Below are positions 32,060 through 42,782 of a stretch of DNA of 64,000 nt, one piece after another. Under the pieces are notes generated by a model that did not search any database, had not been told where the DNA came from, and saw only the letters and a list, made by a program, of their open reading frames with translations. Source of the stretch: Colletes latitarsis. Taxonomy: Eukaryota > Arthropoda > Insecta > Hymenoptera > Colletidae. Where the stretch lies: the NCBI RefSeq assembly GCF_051014445.1, contig NC_135141.1, forward strand, positions 6,572,001 through 6,636,000. Direction: 5' to 3'. The position numbers and the translations under genes are program-made. The first letter of the stretch is position 1. Each line of letters begins with the position of its first letter.

Positions 32060-32440
32060 CACTTATGTGAAATACACGTTTTAAGACCCTCTGATCATAT
32101 GTTAACTATTTAAAAGAAGACTTTTTTACTATGCTTATGGTCGTGCGTTCATTGAGTACCTATACTAGTAATACGATTTAGTCTAAACAACCGAATGAAT
32201 TTCAATGTTACTTTACATTTAAACTTCATGTTCTCATTTCAAGGTTTGATTAGACTTTAAACATAATTAGTTCGTGGATAATAATCAATATACCTTTTAT
32301 AGTTTTTTAGTTATTTTGATACATATACGTTATTTGTAAACAATTTTTAATATATTTTATAAAATCTTACGAAGAGTTAAGTAGTAACTAACAAATTAAA
32401 ATTTATTTATTTATTTATTTATAAACGGGTTTAAAAGTCA
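32060..32440 (+). repeat. Dispersed repeat, copy 2, with ATTT simple tract
   Basis: Matches 25255-25640 and 60555-60862 (GAAATACACGTTTTAAGACC, then CTCTGATCATAT, and following blocks). It ends in an ATTT microsatellite (32402-32422). Confidence 0.75.
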
Positions 32441-32944
32441 TAATGTAAAAAAAAGAAGGGTATATTGTGACGAGCAATGTGGAAAATATAACTACATCAA
32501 GAAATATACAAATTACAGTATATTTGTCAGAAGCTGAGGGTTTTAACCAGTGCCCGGACGAGGGAGAGAGTTTTGACAAGTTTTAATTAAGCTTTTCTCT
32601 TAATTTCGTATCACTTCCTTACGTATGTAGGATTAGAATGGTAAAATCTATTCCTTTAATAGAAATCCGCGAATAGATTACAATGAACATATAACTCGTA
32701 GAAACGGGGGAAAACACACACACACACAATAACAAATAACATTCGTAAACGTAACGTGGAACACAACTTAAACTAACCGCAATCGTAATGTAATATGTAA
32801 AAATATTCGTAATTGTATCGTATCGTATCGTAATCACAACGTTCACTTGTAACGGACTGCCGTCAAAAATCCCCCTCGCCTTCAGGACGCCTGCTTTTAT
32901 CCTTTTTCCCCTCGAACATTTGCCGGTTTCACGTCCGGCAAAGC

Positions 32945-33128
32945 TTCGAGAACGTTCTCGTCGTTTCGCATCGATGTTTCTCGTAACCATAGTTTACGCA
33001 CTCATACAATCAATCATTTATTCAATCAGAGTCGACACATTCATGTAATTCGATCATTCCAGAACGTTCTTGACGTTTCGCATTTACCCCTTGCCAGTTC
33101 CTCATACGGTATTACTTCCCGAATGTTC
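32945..33128. promoter_or_regulatory. Cluster of three perfect heat-shock elements
   Basis: TTCGAGAACGTTC (32945-32957), TTCCAGAACGTTC (33057-33069) and TTCCCGAATGTTC (33116-33128) each match TTCnnGAAnnTTC exactly, the three-unit binding site of heat-shock factor. They lie within 184 bp, inside an imperfect direct repeat (about 32940-33056 and 33057-33215) that also shares AATCAGAGTCGACACATTCA. The nearest frame is the unknown minus-strand ORF at 33228-33800, of which this would be the 3' side, so the regulated transcript is unclear. Confidence 0.6.
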
Positions 33129-33227
33129 CTATTGTTTAGAAACATTCCGTCTCTAAGACCGACACACTCATACATTCACCCATTCAATCATTTAATCAGA
33201 GTCGACACATTCAGTCCGCTCAGCTGT

Positions 33228-33800
33228 TCATTGCGATCGATGCGATACGACGAAGAACGCTCGTCCCCTCAGTAGTTTCTTCCCGTGTGCTCTTCTGCGT
33301 TTCCGCTTGGGCCGTGAAGTCCGGCCGGTGTGGGAGGCTTGAACCGGTAGATTGGCCGCTGGCTGAGCGGACGGCAGGGCTACCTCCTCCTTCCGTTGGT
33401 CCGCCAGGAAGACGCTTGACTTTAGATGACCGTCCGGTCCCCATCTGAGGACGTATTGCCCTCCCCCCCCCCCCCCCCCGGGAACCCGGCAATGATATCT
33501 TCGGGACGTCGTTAGAACCCTGACCGGAATTGTAAAGGTGCCCAGCCCGAAGTTCAATGTCACTTCGGTGGGTGGTTCCGGAGTTCGAGTTGAGCCTCCA
33601 GAAGTTGAGGCTTCGCCCAGCTCAAGGATCCTCCCGAATCGTTCGTTAATCTCAGAGTCGCCCGAGATCGATAGATCTCCCGCATGGCTGCTTGTCTCTG
33701 AACTTATGTCGCTCATTATGGTTTGAATTAGACTCAAACTGAGCGATTTTCGGCTCCGCGAGTTCCGTTGCGAGTCGGGGGCGCTCGGAACACGGTGCAC
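33228..33800 (-). CDS. Unknown protein family, member 1
   Basis: A 190-codon minus frame; an internal ATG gives MSDISSETSSHAGDLS as a likely start. The middle reads FGRILELGEASTSGG, then a segment with FGLGTFTIPVRVLTTSRRYH and CRVPGG. A run of glycines from a C17 homopolymer (33464-33480) follows, then LRWGPDGHLKSSVF and a basic tail with RPKRKRRR. The second member at 41792-42394 shares the LGE, RRYxCxxPGG and W...GR...F positions, which supports real coding. No known family recognised; the context suggests an ORF of a mobile element. The homopolymer may have shifted the frame after the glycines. Confidence 0.5.
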   Translation of the reverse strand: MHRVPSAPDSQRNSRSRKSLSLSLIQTIMSDISSETSSHAGDLSISGDSEINERFGRILELGEASTSGGSTRTPEPPTEVTLNFGLGTFTIPVRVLTTSRRYHCRVPGGGGGGGQYVLRWGPDGHLKSSVFLADQRKEEVALPSAQPAANLPVQASHTGRTSRPKRKRRRAHGKKLLRGRAFFVVSHRSQ

Positions 33801-34406
33801 CCTTTTTTTTTGTACGTGGAGAAATCCTCATGGAGACCCGCGAGCCCACCCTAAGGGCGGGTCGGCGGGTAGTGCCGGATTCTTACCGGCTAAAACCCTA
33901 CGGTGACCATCAGACTTCGACGTCTGGCGAGGGACCGGGAACTCTAATGAGACATCACAGAGTCCCCCGCCGCGTCGTGCCTCTTCAGGCCCCTCCCGAT
34001 GGGAGGCACTCCTCCCACTGAATTCCCACTCAACCGCAGGTGCCTGGTCACCAGCGCCCGTGGCCCCGTGACATGGAACTAAGCCGCCGGCCGCGTGGCC
34101 ACATAGGCCGCAGGACTCATCCGCAGCCAACTGGCCAACCTGCAGCCTTAGGTAAAACCCGCGGCAAATATTCCATGCTCCGGGCCACTCACACACACAT
34201 TCACACACGCAAAGCATTCATACCGGTGTTTGGTCAGTGGCTGCTTTTGCTCCGGCCTCCGGGATGTCATGCGGGGATTAGGTTACCAGCCTTCTGAGGT
34301 TGGTGACCTCGTCCCCGCATCCCATTCCAGCGGCTGCTCCTATCCGCCACCTGGGGACGCGCCACGTAGGGGTTCACCTCCCCTGCCACCTGGACAACCA
34401 AACGGG
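33801..34406 (-). other. GC-rich leader-like segment upstream of the unknown ORF
   Basis: Markedly GC-rich compared with the flanks, full of short inverted repeats (for example CCCGATGGGAGG at about 33996). It ends abruptly where AT-rich LTR sequence starts at 34407. On the minus strand it precedes the unknown ORF and resembles 5' leaders of R1-type non-LTR elements in composition, but I cannot prove it. Overlapping ORFs on both strands look like shadows. Confidence 0.35.
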
Positions 34407-35365
34407 TGCGTGGGCATTAGGAAATCATCCTGCTACTTATCTAACCATTGAAATGGGGGTCACTTCCGTCGCGATACAGCAGCCTGATAATTAATACAAT
34501 TCGGAGAATACTGCACACGGTAATTTTTAACGTACTTTTGAATCGGCCCCACATAGATTTTTTGGTATATAAACCCCGTGATTTCATTACTCAGAGGATC
34601 ATAATCGTACCTCGCCTCTCGTTACGCGTATGCGGTTTTTGATAGTCAGTTGTATTTCGTGAGATCGGGTTACAGTACCCTTTCGTATCAATATTAAACC
34701 ATATAGAATCCGTGAACCGGCATAAATTCTATTACGGCCTTTATTTTCAACCGACTTACCCCCGCATCGCCAGTGCGTCAACACCGTGCAAGATCATATT
34801 AGGTAAATGTAGTCATTCTTTGATCGCGACATAAAGTACACGAAACACTTGTTTTTTACTTGCTGGTTTAAGAATATATCTACTTCCATGATTAAATCAG
34901 AGTTATCCAACTTCTTTAACCCATAATTATATAAAGCGATTATTATTAGTTAAACGTTCCCATAATAATATAACCTTACCGCTCGGGTTATATTATATTT
35001 AATAATTCAAATTTACGAGTTCAATTAGCATATCCTAAATCCAAATACAAATTCTTACAACCTAGTGGCTCCTCGATTTCTCATCGAGTTCGTCCACGCA
35101 ATCTATTACCATCCTAGCGGCTCCGCATCAGGGTCGTCCACATCTTACAGTTCCCTGATTTCGCATCAAGATCGTCTGTGATTTATCCAACCTCCCAGAG
35201 GCTCCCTGATTTCGCATCAGGTTCGTCCTCGTTATCAACTATCCTAGCGGCTCCCCGATTTCGCATTGGGTTCGTCCGTGCACCTAACTAACAAATTGAT
35301 ACCATATTCCATACTCTCTCTCGCACTCGCAGGCCACGCGCGCTGCACGGCCCTAGCTCGTAACA
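34407..35365 (+). mobile_element. Partial LTR of the second gypsy family
   Basis: Starts inside the LTR at about GCATTAGGAAATC and continues to its end CTCGTAACA. It has one 34-bp unit, the TATA box (34566-34573) and only about five palindrome units (35066-35275). The first ~60 bases of the LTR are missing and replaced by GC-rich sequence. Divergence from the other two copies is visibly higher, so it is older. Confidence 0.9.
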
Positions 35366-35693
35366 TTGTTATATTTAAATTGATTTGTTATACAGAGTGG
35401 GGCAGTAACTATTAGCACCTCAGATATCTCTGAAACTATAAGTTTCACAGAAATATTTACTGAAATAAAATTGGACAGTACGAAGAGGGCCATCATAGTT
35501 TTTTTGCAGGTGGAGGTACTTCAGACATTTGAAGGTCATCACCATTTTTTTAATTGGATGGGTATGTTTTTGCTTCCGTATCATGGTAGAGAATCTTAAA
35601 ACGAGTTTAACGACCTATTACATAAGGTCATTGAAAGTCATAGAACGTAGAGAAAGGCGATAATTCTTAGGGTTTTGATAGTAAACGAAACAC

Positions 35694-37242
35694 ACGTATT
35701 GTAAACTTATTTTATTTATGAAAATTTGAATTCAATATTTAAACTAATTGTGTTTAAATATCGCGTTCGTCCGAGGGGAAAAAACTCGGTCGCGATTCCT
35801 AATGCTAGTTCTGCGTACGCATTGTCTAGAAGGTCGGGCTGACGCCGAATTCCTTCGGTCTACAGACAATCAAAATCGCGGCTGTTTACGAGTTTTTGCT
35901 AGCTATCTTCGTTCACACATTACATTCGAACACCTGTTTCCAAAGGTATTGTGTCGTTAGCACCGAGAGAGAGAGAGAGAAACGACCTATTAATTGAAGA
36001 GAGAGATCTATAGCCGAAATCGTAGCCGCACCGCGCCTGTCGATCCTCGCTGATTTACACGCGGCATTAGGGAGCTGACTGCGATCGAGAGCAGATCCTT
36101 TATCGATCCTCTCCGTCACAAGTACGCACTCCAAAGAACTTGTATTACGCACGTTCTATGAAAGATTTTTAGGACAATTTGAAATTTGGAAATCTTGTCT
36201 CACGACAACAGATATTTTCGAGAAAATCTGCCTGACGTTGTAGCAGTTCGCAACTCACGCCGCGCGTGAAGCGACTGCGGACGCAGGAAGGTGATTTAAC
36301 GTTGCAGTCGTTGCCGCGACCGCCACGTTAGGGACTCAGTACTGAGTACATTGAGTTCCTTAAAGCTAAAGGTTGAAGTCACTGGGGAGTAGATTTCGAT
36401 ATACCGGTATCGCCTAGTGGTGACCTCACCGAGCTAAACAGAATCAGAGAGCCCACTCCGAAACCCGTCGGTTGTACCAGTGTAGTGTGCCCCGATCGGT
36501 GAAGTTAAGGTTTCGAAGGGCCTTCCTTCCACCTCTCCACCCACTACCCATAACTGTGTAGTGTCCGAAGGGTGGTTGGAGTTGCTTGAAACGTCCCCCC
36601 TATTCCGGCAGGCCGCAGGCTGCTCCTGTGGAGCCGCCGTCGAGGTAGCCGCACTAGGCAGGGAGATTTCTTGCGCCGGCGTCCCACGCCACGCGGACGG
36701 TGAGCGTGCTCACGGGAAATAGTCCTCTTGGAGCCTTACAACCTCCATTTGGGGCCCGTCCGTTGCAACGCTTAGCTAACTCGACAGAAACGAGGAAAAC
36801 TTCGTCTGTCCGGTTGCACGCGTCGGTGATATCATTTAATTCAAATATCGTCGACCAAAAAACAAATTAATACAGTCCATTAATTACTACGCGAATCAGC
36901 AGTTAGCTTCTCCATCCAAGCACAACATATTGTCGCTTGGAACGCGAGGTAAGCAGCTGATAAGCGTCTAAACGTGACAACGTGTCCGAATTTAAGATAT
37001 TTACACTTTCCGTAAACTTTTGTTACAGAAAGCCACAACAGTAACGCCAAAGGAAACGTGAAACGGCTAAAACGAGCCGACGTCAAAACTGCGGTTAATT
37101 TCCTTATTTCGTTTTTCACAAAAATTGTATTTTTAGTTTTGATACGTTTTTTGTTTGTAATAAAAATAAGAAAACATAATTGATACTTGTAACTATTTCT
37201 CTACCAGTCTATTCCTTCGTCCGGACCCACGTTAGAACCCTT
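35694..37242. other. Unidentified insert inside the DUF4817-type transposon
   Basis: About 1.55 kb of mixed composition: a GA microsatellite (35965-35982), then GC-rich sequence with CGGTTGTACCAGTG, CCCCGATCGGTGAAG (36490) and CCGGCAGGCCGCAGGCTGC (36604-36622), then AT-rich sequence. ORFs are short (up to 79 codons) and not convincing. No terminal repeats seen. It could be another nested element or a conversion product. Confidence 0.45.
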
Positions 37243-37570
37243 AGTATTCTAACAAATTGTATTAAGGATACATTGGGTGTTTTGCTAGAAGAGTCACCTT
37301 TACTTACACGACAAACCTTGTGGTATCAATATGATGGATGTCCAGCACATTATTCATTGATTGCGCGAAGAAAACTTGATGAAAAATTTCGAAATCGTTG
37401 AATTGAACGCAGCGGTCCAATATCATGGCCAGCTCGTTCACCAGATTTAACACCTCTAGATTTCTTTCTGTGGGGAACACTGAAAGAGAAAGTGTACAAA
37501 GAAGTACCAACTATACCTTACGACATGCAACAGAGAATTATTACAGCCTGTGCGTCAATATGTTTATAAT
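37243..37570 (+). pseudogene. DUF4817-type transposase, C-terminal part
   Basis: Two frame-compatible pieces: KDTLGVLLEESPLLTRQTLW with YQYDGCPAHYS (second catalytic Asp), then a stop at 37399-37401, then a piece with RSPDLTPLDFFLWGTLKEKV containing the third catalytic Asp and a Y-x-EVPTTPYDMQQRI tail. Compared with this, the copy at 53.1-54.0 kb lacks a short segment just before its third Asp. The N-terminal DUF4817 helix-turn-helix is missing. Confidence 0.8.
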
Positions 37571-37879
37571 AATAAGATCATAAGCGTCAGTAAGTATTAT
37601 CGCCTTTCGCTACTTTCTATGGCCTTCAATGACCTTATGTAATAGGTTGTTGAACTCGTTTTAAGATCCTCTACCATGATACGGAAACAAAAACATACCG
37701 ATCCATTTAAAAAAATGGAGGTGACTTTCAAATGTCCGAAATACCTCCACCTACAAAAAAAACTATTATTACCACCGGATAGCCTCCTTCGTACTGTGGA
37801 ATTTTATTTCCGCAAATATTTCTGCGAAACTTAATTACCGAGATATCTGAGGTGCTAATAGTTATTGTTCCGCCCTGTA

Positions 37880-38970
37880 TAATATAGATGTTCCCACATA
37901 CCTATCATTACCATTTTTTAAGTACATCCAATAATCTGTATAAATTTCAACGAATTATTTCGTAACAAATTAATACGCAATTAATTGTATAAATATGTAA
38001 ATCACCTAAACTATCAAACGACATCTAAGTTCATGTTGAATGTGGTAGGTGAGCGTTTGGTCAGTGTATCGTGGATACACTGTTCGATTAAAAAACGTAA
38101 CTGATCCGCGTTAGGACTATTTGAATTATATAATTGATTGGTATACTAAAAGAGCGCTTTTCTAGGTTCTCTATGGTTTCGGTGTTGGAACGAACTGTTT
38201 GCGATGATAATTTTTACTTAGCATTACATGTCGGAGGAGTCCTGATTTATGTAGGATATTTTAAGTAGTAGAAAGACATCGGAGGATACAATTCTATAAT
38301 TGGTGCTTGGAAAAGTCGTGGATGGTTTTTTTGGAGAAGAAAGTGGAATGAAAGTGAAAGGACGATCGGAACTAAGGGGTGGTCTTGAAAATAGAAAGTC
38401 GCGGTCGATGCAAGTGATAACGGTACCTAGGTTATAAAAATATGTTGCTATTTTCTAAATTTGGGAAGGTTTCTGTCAGCCAAATGTCGCTATTGCTCTG
38501 TACTGTCTTGTATTGACAGGTACAGGGCTACAGGGGTTTTGTTTGCGCTGAGGTCGAAATTACTATGGCCTTGAGGCTGGAATACATTGCGACGTAATAG
38601 CATAATTGTTGTGGTTATTCAGTACAAAACTCATGTTTACTTGAATGAGTCGAAAAGACATTTACTACAGAACATATAATTAACGGAGATAACAAATTGA
38701 TATATCACATGGCTCTTCAATCACATAACACTTTAATGTTTATACTCAGAATGAACGGTACGATGGTGCGCGACGAATGGGCATCATGGCCGCGGAAACT
38801 AAAGGAAAAACGCAGGCCTAATGCCTGATCTCTATGATTACTTAATGCCATTACTTGTGGACTGAACAATCCTTTAATAATCTAATTTAATTAATCACAA
38901 GAAGTGTCCGAATATCTTTTCTGTAATGTTCCTCCTTTTGCTGGTGAATCTGCTTCTTCATTCCGATGTC
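37880..38970. other. No gene seen, about 1.1 kb
   Basis: AT-rich; no ORF with coding character and no repeat matching elsewhere in the window was noticed. GTATCGTGGATACACTG (38066-38082) is a small palindrome. Confidence 0.5.
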
Positions 38971-39258
38971 TTATATGTTCTTTCTTTGATTCCTGTTTTT
39001 CAATATTGGTTTAGGGAGAAAAATGTATGATTTTTTCTTCGGGATTAGTTTCATGGTTGCTAGCAAAGGGTCCGACGTGAGTAATAATTGATTCAGTATA
39101 TTCATATCACATGTTCTTCTACAAAATTTTCCTGTAAATTCTTCCCTGTATTCCCGTAAATGTTTATTTCTTGTTTCAACTACCTCTTCGGAAAAAATTT
39201 GCATCAGTGGTAGAGTATGTTTTATAATTAATGCTCCATGAATTAAAATTTTGTGCAC
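38971..39258 (-). pseudogene. C-terminal fragment of an arthropod transposon-like protein
   Basis: A 95-codon minus frame with HKILIHGALIIKHTLPLMQI, FSEEVVETRNKHLREYREEF and LNQLLLTSDPLL. I recognise this block as the C-terminal end of a widespread, unnamed arthropod protein family usually found in multiple genomic copies and so probably TE-encoded. No upstream part is present. Function unknown. Confidence 0.5.
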
Positions 39259-40165
39259 AATAGGACTTATTGAGTATTACGGATATAATTGCACATATAA
39301 TTTTGTTATTTTGGTAGAATATTTCGGGAAGCCCGATGTTTCCAATTACGTAACTAGCCCATTGCTCCTGTGTCTTAAGTCTCAGAAGCTTGTTGCTTTT
39401 AAATCACGTAAGAGCCCCTTGTCTGTGCGAAATGTAACCTCGAACATATATTTTTTTTAGTAATAATTTAACAATAAGCAAACATATAATGTGTTAAAAT
39501 AGATGCTAGTCGGACATTGGGGGTTTTCTCCCGTGACCTGATCTCTCACCCTTTAACGTGGAGTCCGAATTTCGAGGGATTGGAATTGTGTGGGAAAGTG
39601 AGTTGTACACTGAATATTTCCTTCACCTAGTCCAATTCGGACTAGGTTGATTATTTAAAATAAAATTAAACTTAAAAAAAAAACAAATGAAGGAAATTTG
39701 AAAGAAATTGAAATTAAATTTATATTTATTATTTTAAAAGTGCAGGAAAAAACCCCGAGCTGATGGCTCGGGGGAAAAAACCTGCGTCGCCGTCGGCCCC
39801 TAAGGCTCTCGTCTCGGTCTTCTGTAACCAAAAGAAATACCGAAATCCGGCGGTTAATACCTGACAACGCTCGTTGCGTTGTCTGACTCGCTCTAATCAG
39901 GAGCGGGATTCTTACATAGTGATACACAACTGTGTTAGTGGACTCTATAAGTTCCTCGTATGATTGAGAAACGTTCGATTGCAGTATGGGAAGGCGAGAT
40001 TCTAATCTCGATTTTCCCTTGACTGCAGGGTTTGATTATTCCTGGAGTGGACAACAGACGGAGGTTGTGTGGTGCAGTCCCTTAACTGCGCAGAAGCGAC
40101 TGACTATTAAGGCGCTTACACCACGGTGCCCTTTGAGCGTCGCTCTACGTCGACTGTCCGTACAC
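39259..40165. other. No gene seen; low-complexity and hairpin sequence
   Basis: Includes an A-rich tract (39660-39700) and a perfect short inverted repeat, CCCCGAGC...GCTCGGGG, around 39754-39774. The rest shows nothing coding. Confidence 0.4.
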
Positions 40166-40206
40166 ACTGACGACCCGGAAACCACGCTCGAGCAGGTCGA
40201 AAACAG

Positions 40207-40466
40207 CTGGAATGTTACCCAGGGTATGTGTCAATAAGGCCCCTATGGGGGTGTTATCCCAAGCTTCAGATTCGACCCTGGAGGACAGTGATTGCACCCA
40301 GGGTATACGCCAGAAGGCCCTTATGCGGGTGTAATCCCGGCCTCCACTTTGGAGGACGGTGAGTCCACTCAGGGTATACGCCATAAGGCCCCTATGTGGG
40401 TGTAGGCCCGCCTCCAACTTGGGGAACGATGAATTCATCCAGGGAATACGCCAGAAGGATCCTATT
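40207..40466. repeat. ~72-bp tandem repeat, left array
   Basis: About four units built on CCCAGGGTATACGCCAGAAG, GCCCCTATG, GGGTGTAATCC and CCTCCACTTTGGAGGAC. Each unit carries a short inverted repeat (CCTCCA...TGGAGG). The same unit occurs twice at 42626-42782 in the same orientation, so the two arrays flank the unknown ORF. ORFs on either strand here are by-products. Confidence 0.88.
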
Positions 40467-40529
40467 GGATGATTTTAGCACCGTGCAATAATCAAGGGAG
40501 GATCGAGAAATTTTCTCGATACTTCCAAC

Positions 40530-40831
40530 ACGACCGCTTACTAAAGCGATACGTGTTTATCCCGCACCGATGGTTGTAACCAATCACTATAAAAGTGTAA
40601 GCTCGGTTATTTTCAGCCACCGGTTGCTATTTAATTTTTGGAAAGATAATCAGTCTGATTTTAATCCTTTCCACTTTTACACGACCGCTGACTGTGGCGG
40701 TACGTGTTTATTTAGTACCGATGGCTGTAACCAATCACTGTAAGAGTGTAATCTTGGTAACTTTCAGCCATCGGTTTCTTTGTAATTTAGTGGAAAGAAA
40801 ATCAGTTCGATTTTATTACTTCCCAAAATGG
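40530..40831. repeat. 151-bp tandem duplication
   Basis: Unit 1 (40530-40680) and unit 2 (40681-40831) both start ACGACCGCT, share ACCGATGG, TGTAACCAATCACT and a GGAAAG...AATCAGT...GATTTTA tail. They differ at many positions, so the duplication is old. Confidence 0.85.
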
Positions 40832-41540
40832 TTCATTCGACGCGGTGACCGATTTCTGCACGTGAACGTATGGCCGGAATATTTCGACTCAAGGCAGGAT
40901 TATTTCTAATCCGCTGCAGTCTCAATTCCGTGCAACTTCGTTCACGTGATTCTACGACAAGTTAGACAAAACTAACCTGTCGAGAATCGGTCTCCGTCTT
41001 CAGACGAGGTCGGCGTTTGAGGTCCGCTCTCGTCGAGAACCAAATAGCCAGTGTGTGAAGAGACAGACATTCCTAATCGCGGCTACGAGAGGGAAAATTG
41101 TCGTCTCGCGGCGCTGTCTGATTTTCGTTGTCTATCTCTTATTATCGTCGTATCCTCTCTTCGTTTCGGCGTAGTAACACCTGTTCTCTTGGAACCGTTA
41201 TTGGGCCGATCGCGGAACTGTTATCGAAAGTAAATTCGGAGTTTTTCTATGCGGTATTGTTCCTGGAACGTATTACGCCTCAGAGAAGCCTCTGGAATGT
41301 CGCGTAAACAAGGAACAACACCGTACAAGAAATGGCCCGTTTTTCTATCGATCACGCGATGGTTTAACCGACGTTTTCCGATTGTAGAATTAACGCGATA
41401 TTTAAACATACCGCCCCCCTTGCACGGTCCGGGCAATAAACAATAGGAGCGGTAATTCGCGGTCTCTTTTCGATTAATAAACCGAGAGAGGAAATTTTCT
41501 TCACTTAATTAATACAAAGTTAAGTTACTTACTTCGGTGT
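40832..41540. other. No gene supported
   Basis: Contains short ORFs without coding character. It separates the 151-bp repeat from the unknown minus-strand ORF region. No RNA gene recognised. Confidence 0.4.
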
Positions 41541-41791
41541 TGGATTGCCAATCTGCTGGCCCTGCAGGATTTGCAGGGAGGCGAGGACGGCCTGGGCCAC
41601 CACGTTTGGGTTGGCCGCACTCCCGTACGGCTGCGGCTACGGTCGCGGCTGTGGCTGGGTCCTGGCCCGGGAGGCTCCGGCCTCCGCAGCTGCCCTCCGT
41701 CGCTGCTCGTTGCGGCGGCGGGTGTGTGCGCTGCCTGGGCCCCCGTCCACTTCATCGCCGTCTTCGTAGGCGGCGGTGCTGGCGGCGCGTG

Positions 41792-42394
41792 TTATGGCTC
41801 GGTGTCTTGCATGGTCAATTTTGGGCCTCTCGATGGCCGGAAGTTGCAGCCGACTATGCGTCCATTTTGCGCCCACTTCATGTGGAAGCTCCCTCCTGGA
41901 GCTGGACACTTGTACCGTCTGGTTGTCCACGGCACCTCAGGCGGTATATAAAAAACCTTCGGCCCTAGTCTGACCTCGTAGGGTGGTAGCGATTGGGCTG
42001 CCGTGGAGGCTTCTGGAGGCTGTTCAGCAGGGGCGGTGGAGGTGGATGCCGGCGGCGTTGCGGACGGCGCCTCTTTTTCCACCATCTCCTTCACAGCCTC
42101 CTTTGACCTCGGGGAAAATACCTCCCCGAGCTGGAGGAGTCGCCCAAATTGGGCCTCCATGACTGGGTCCAACCCGGTTGCACGTACGACCGTTTCTGCT
42201 CTATCGTCGCTTGCCATTATCGCCTGGTGATTGATTAGGAACTGAAACGATTCGACCTGTGGATCCTGATTATAAATCTCAGGATCTCGCGAGTTTCGCG
42301 AATCGCTCCCTTCCTTAATCTTTGACGGGATGGTAGGGTATGGTTCCCCTCTGTCCGTATTATCACCAGAGACATGCGGAATGTGGATCAACAC
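41792..42394 (-). CDS. Unknown protein family, member 2
   Basis: A 200-codon minus frame; an internal MASDDRAETVVRATG could be the true start (complement near 42217). It then reads AQFGRLLQLGEVFSP, a proline/alanine/threonine-rich linker, PYEVRLGPKVFYIPPEV, TRRYKCPAPGGSFHMKWAQN, GRIVGCNFRPSRG. The parts outside the linker align with the 33.2-33.8 kb ORF. The conserved core (RRYxC-x2-PGG-x-W-x3-G) is short and basic and may bind nucleic acid, which is only a guess. Plus-strand ORFs across this segment are GC-rich shadows. ~72-bp repeat arrays lie on both sides. Confidence 0.5.
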   Translation of the reverse strand: MLIHIPHVSGDNTDRGEPYPTIPSKIKEGSDSRNSRDPEIYNQDPQVESFQFLINHQAIMASDDRAETVVRATGLDPVMEAQFGRLLQLGEVFSPRSKEAVKEMVEKEAPSATPPASTSTAPAEQPPEASTAAQSLPPYEVRLGPKVFYIPPEVPWTTRRYKCPAPGGSFHMKWAQNGRIVGCNFRPSRGPKLTMQDTEP

Positions 42395-42625
42395 CGTTTT
42401 TGTGTCTAATGGTCGTTCTCACTTCCTTCTGTCTTTGTCAGCGGAATTCGGGATTTCGTATGTCCCGATAGCATCGTCGTTTGTTGTCGTTACCGACTCT
42501 TCCTCGGGCAATTTACACAGACGTGTGATGGGTCATGTGTAAGTAGACTTGGCCGTGTATAGTTTTAACTACATGTACGTGCCTGTATTTGCCCGGGAAT
42601 TTTACCTCGATTCTTCCCATTTTCA

Positions 42626-42782
42626 GATTCGACCCTGGAGGACAGCGATACCACCCAGGGAATACGCCAAAAGGCCCCTATGTTGGTGTGATCCTGGCCT
42701 CCACCTTGGAGGATGGTGATTCCACCCAGGGTAAACGCCAGAAGGCCCCTATGTGGGTGTAATTCCGCCTCCAGGTCGGGGG
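42626..42782. repeat. ~72-bp tandem repeat, right array
   Basis: Two units of the same sequence as 40207-40466, same orientation, starting CCTGGAGGACAGCGATACCA. Preceded by the shared CAGATTCGAC (42625), as in the left array (40267). Confidence 0.88.

Larger units (their letters stand above)
35393..37877 (+). mobile_element. DUF4817-type transposon with its centre replaced
   Basis: TA at 35391-35392 and 37878-37879; the left end is CAGAGTGGGGCAGTAACTAT and the right end ATAGTTATTGTTCCGCCCTG. The left terminal repeat runs to about 35693. Transposase sequence resumes only near 37243 and continues into the right terminal repeat. The ~1.55 kb between is unrelated to the intact copy at 52629-54431 and replaces the N-terminal half of the gene. 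Confidence 0.85.

Noticed and set aside
36380..36830. Possible structured RNA gene in GC-rich segment
   Set aside because: Short hairpins are present, but no recognised rRNA, snRNA or tRNA signature could be found by eye.
41537..41968. 143-codon plus ORF rich in Gly, Trp and Arg
   Set aside because: It is opposite the unknown minus-strand ORF region, in GC-rich sequence; no homolog in the first copy at 33 kb.
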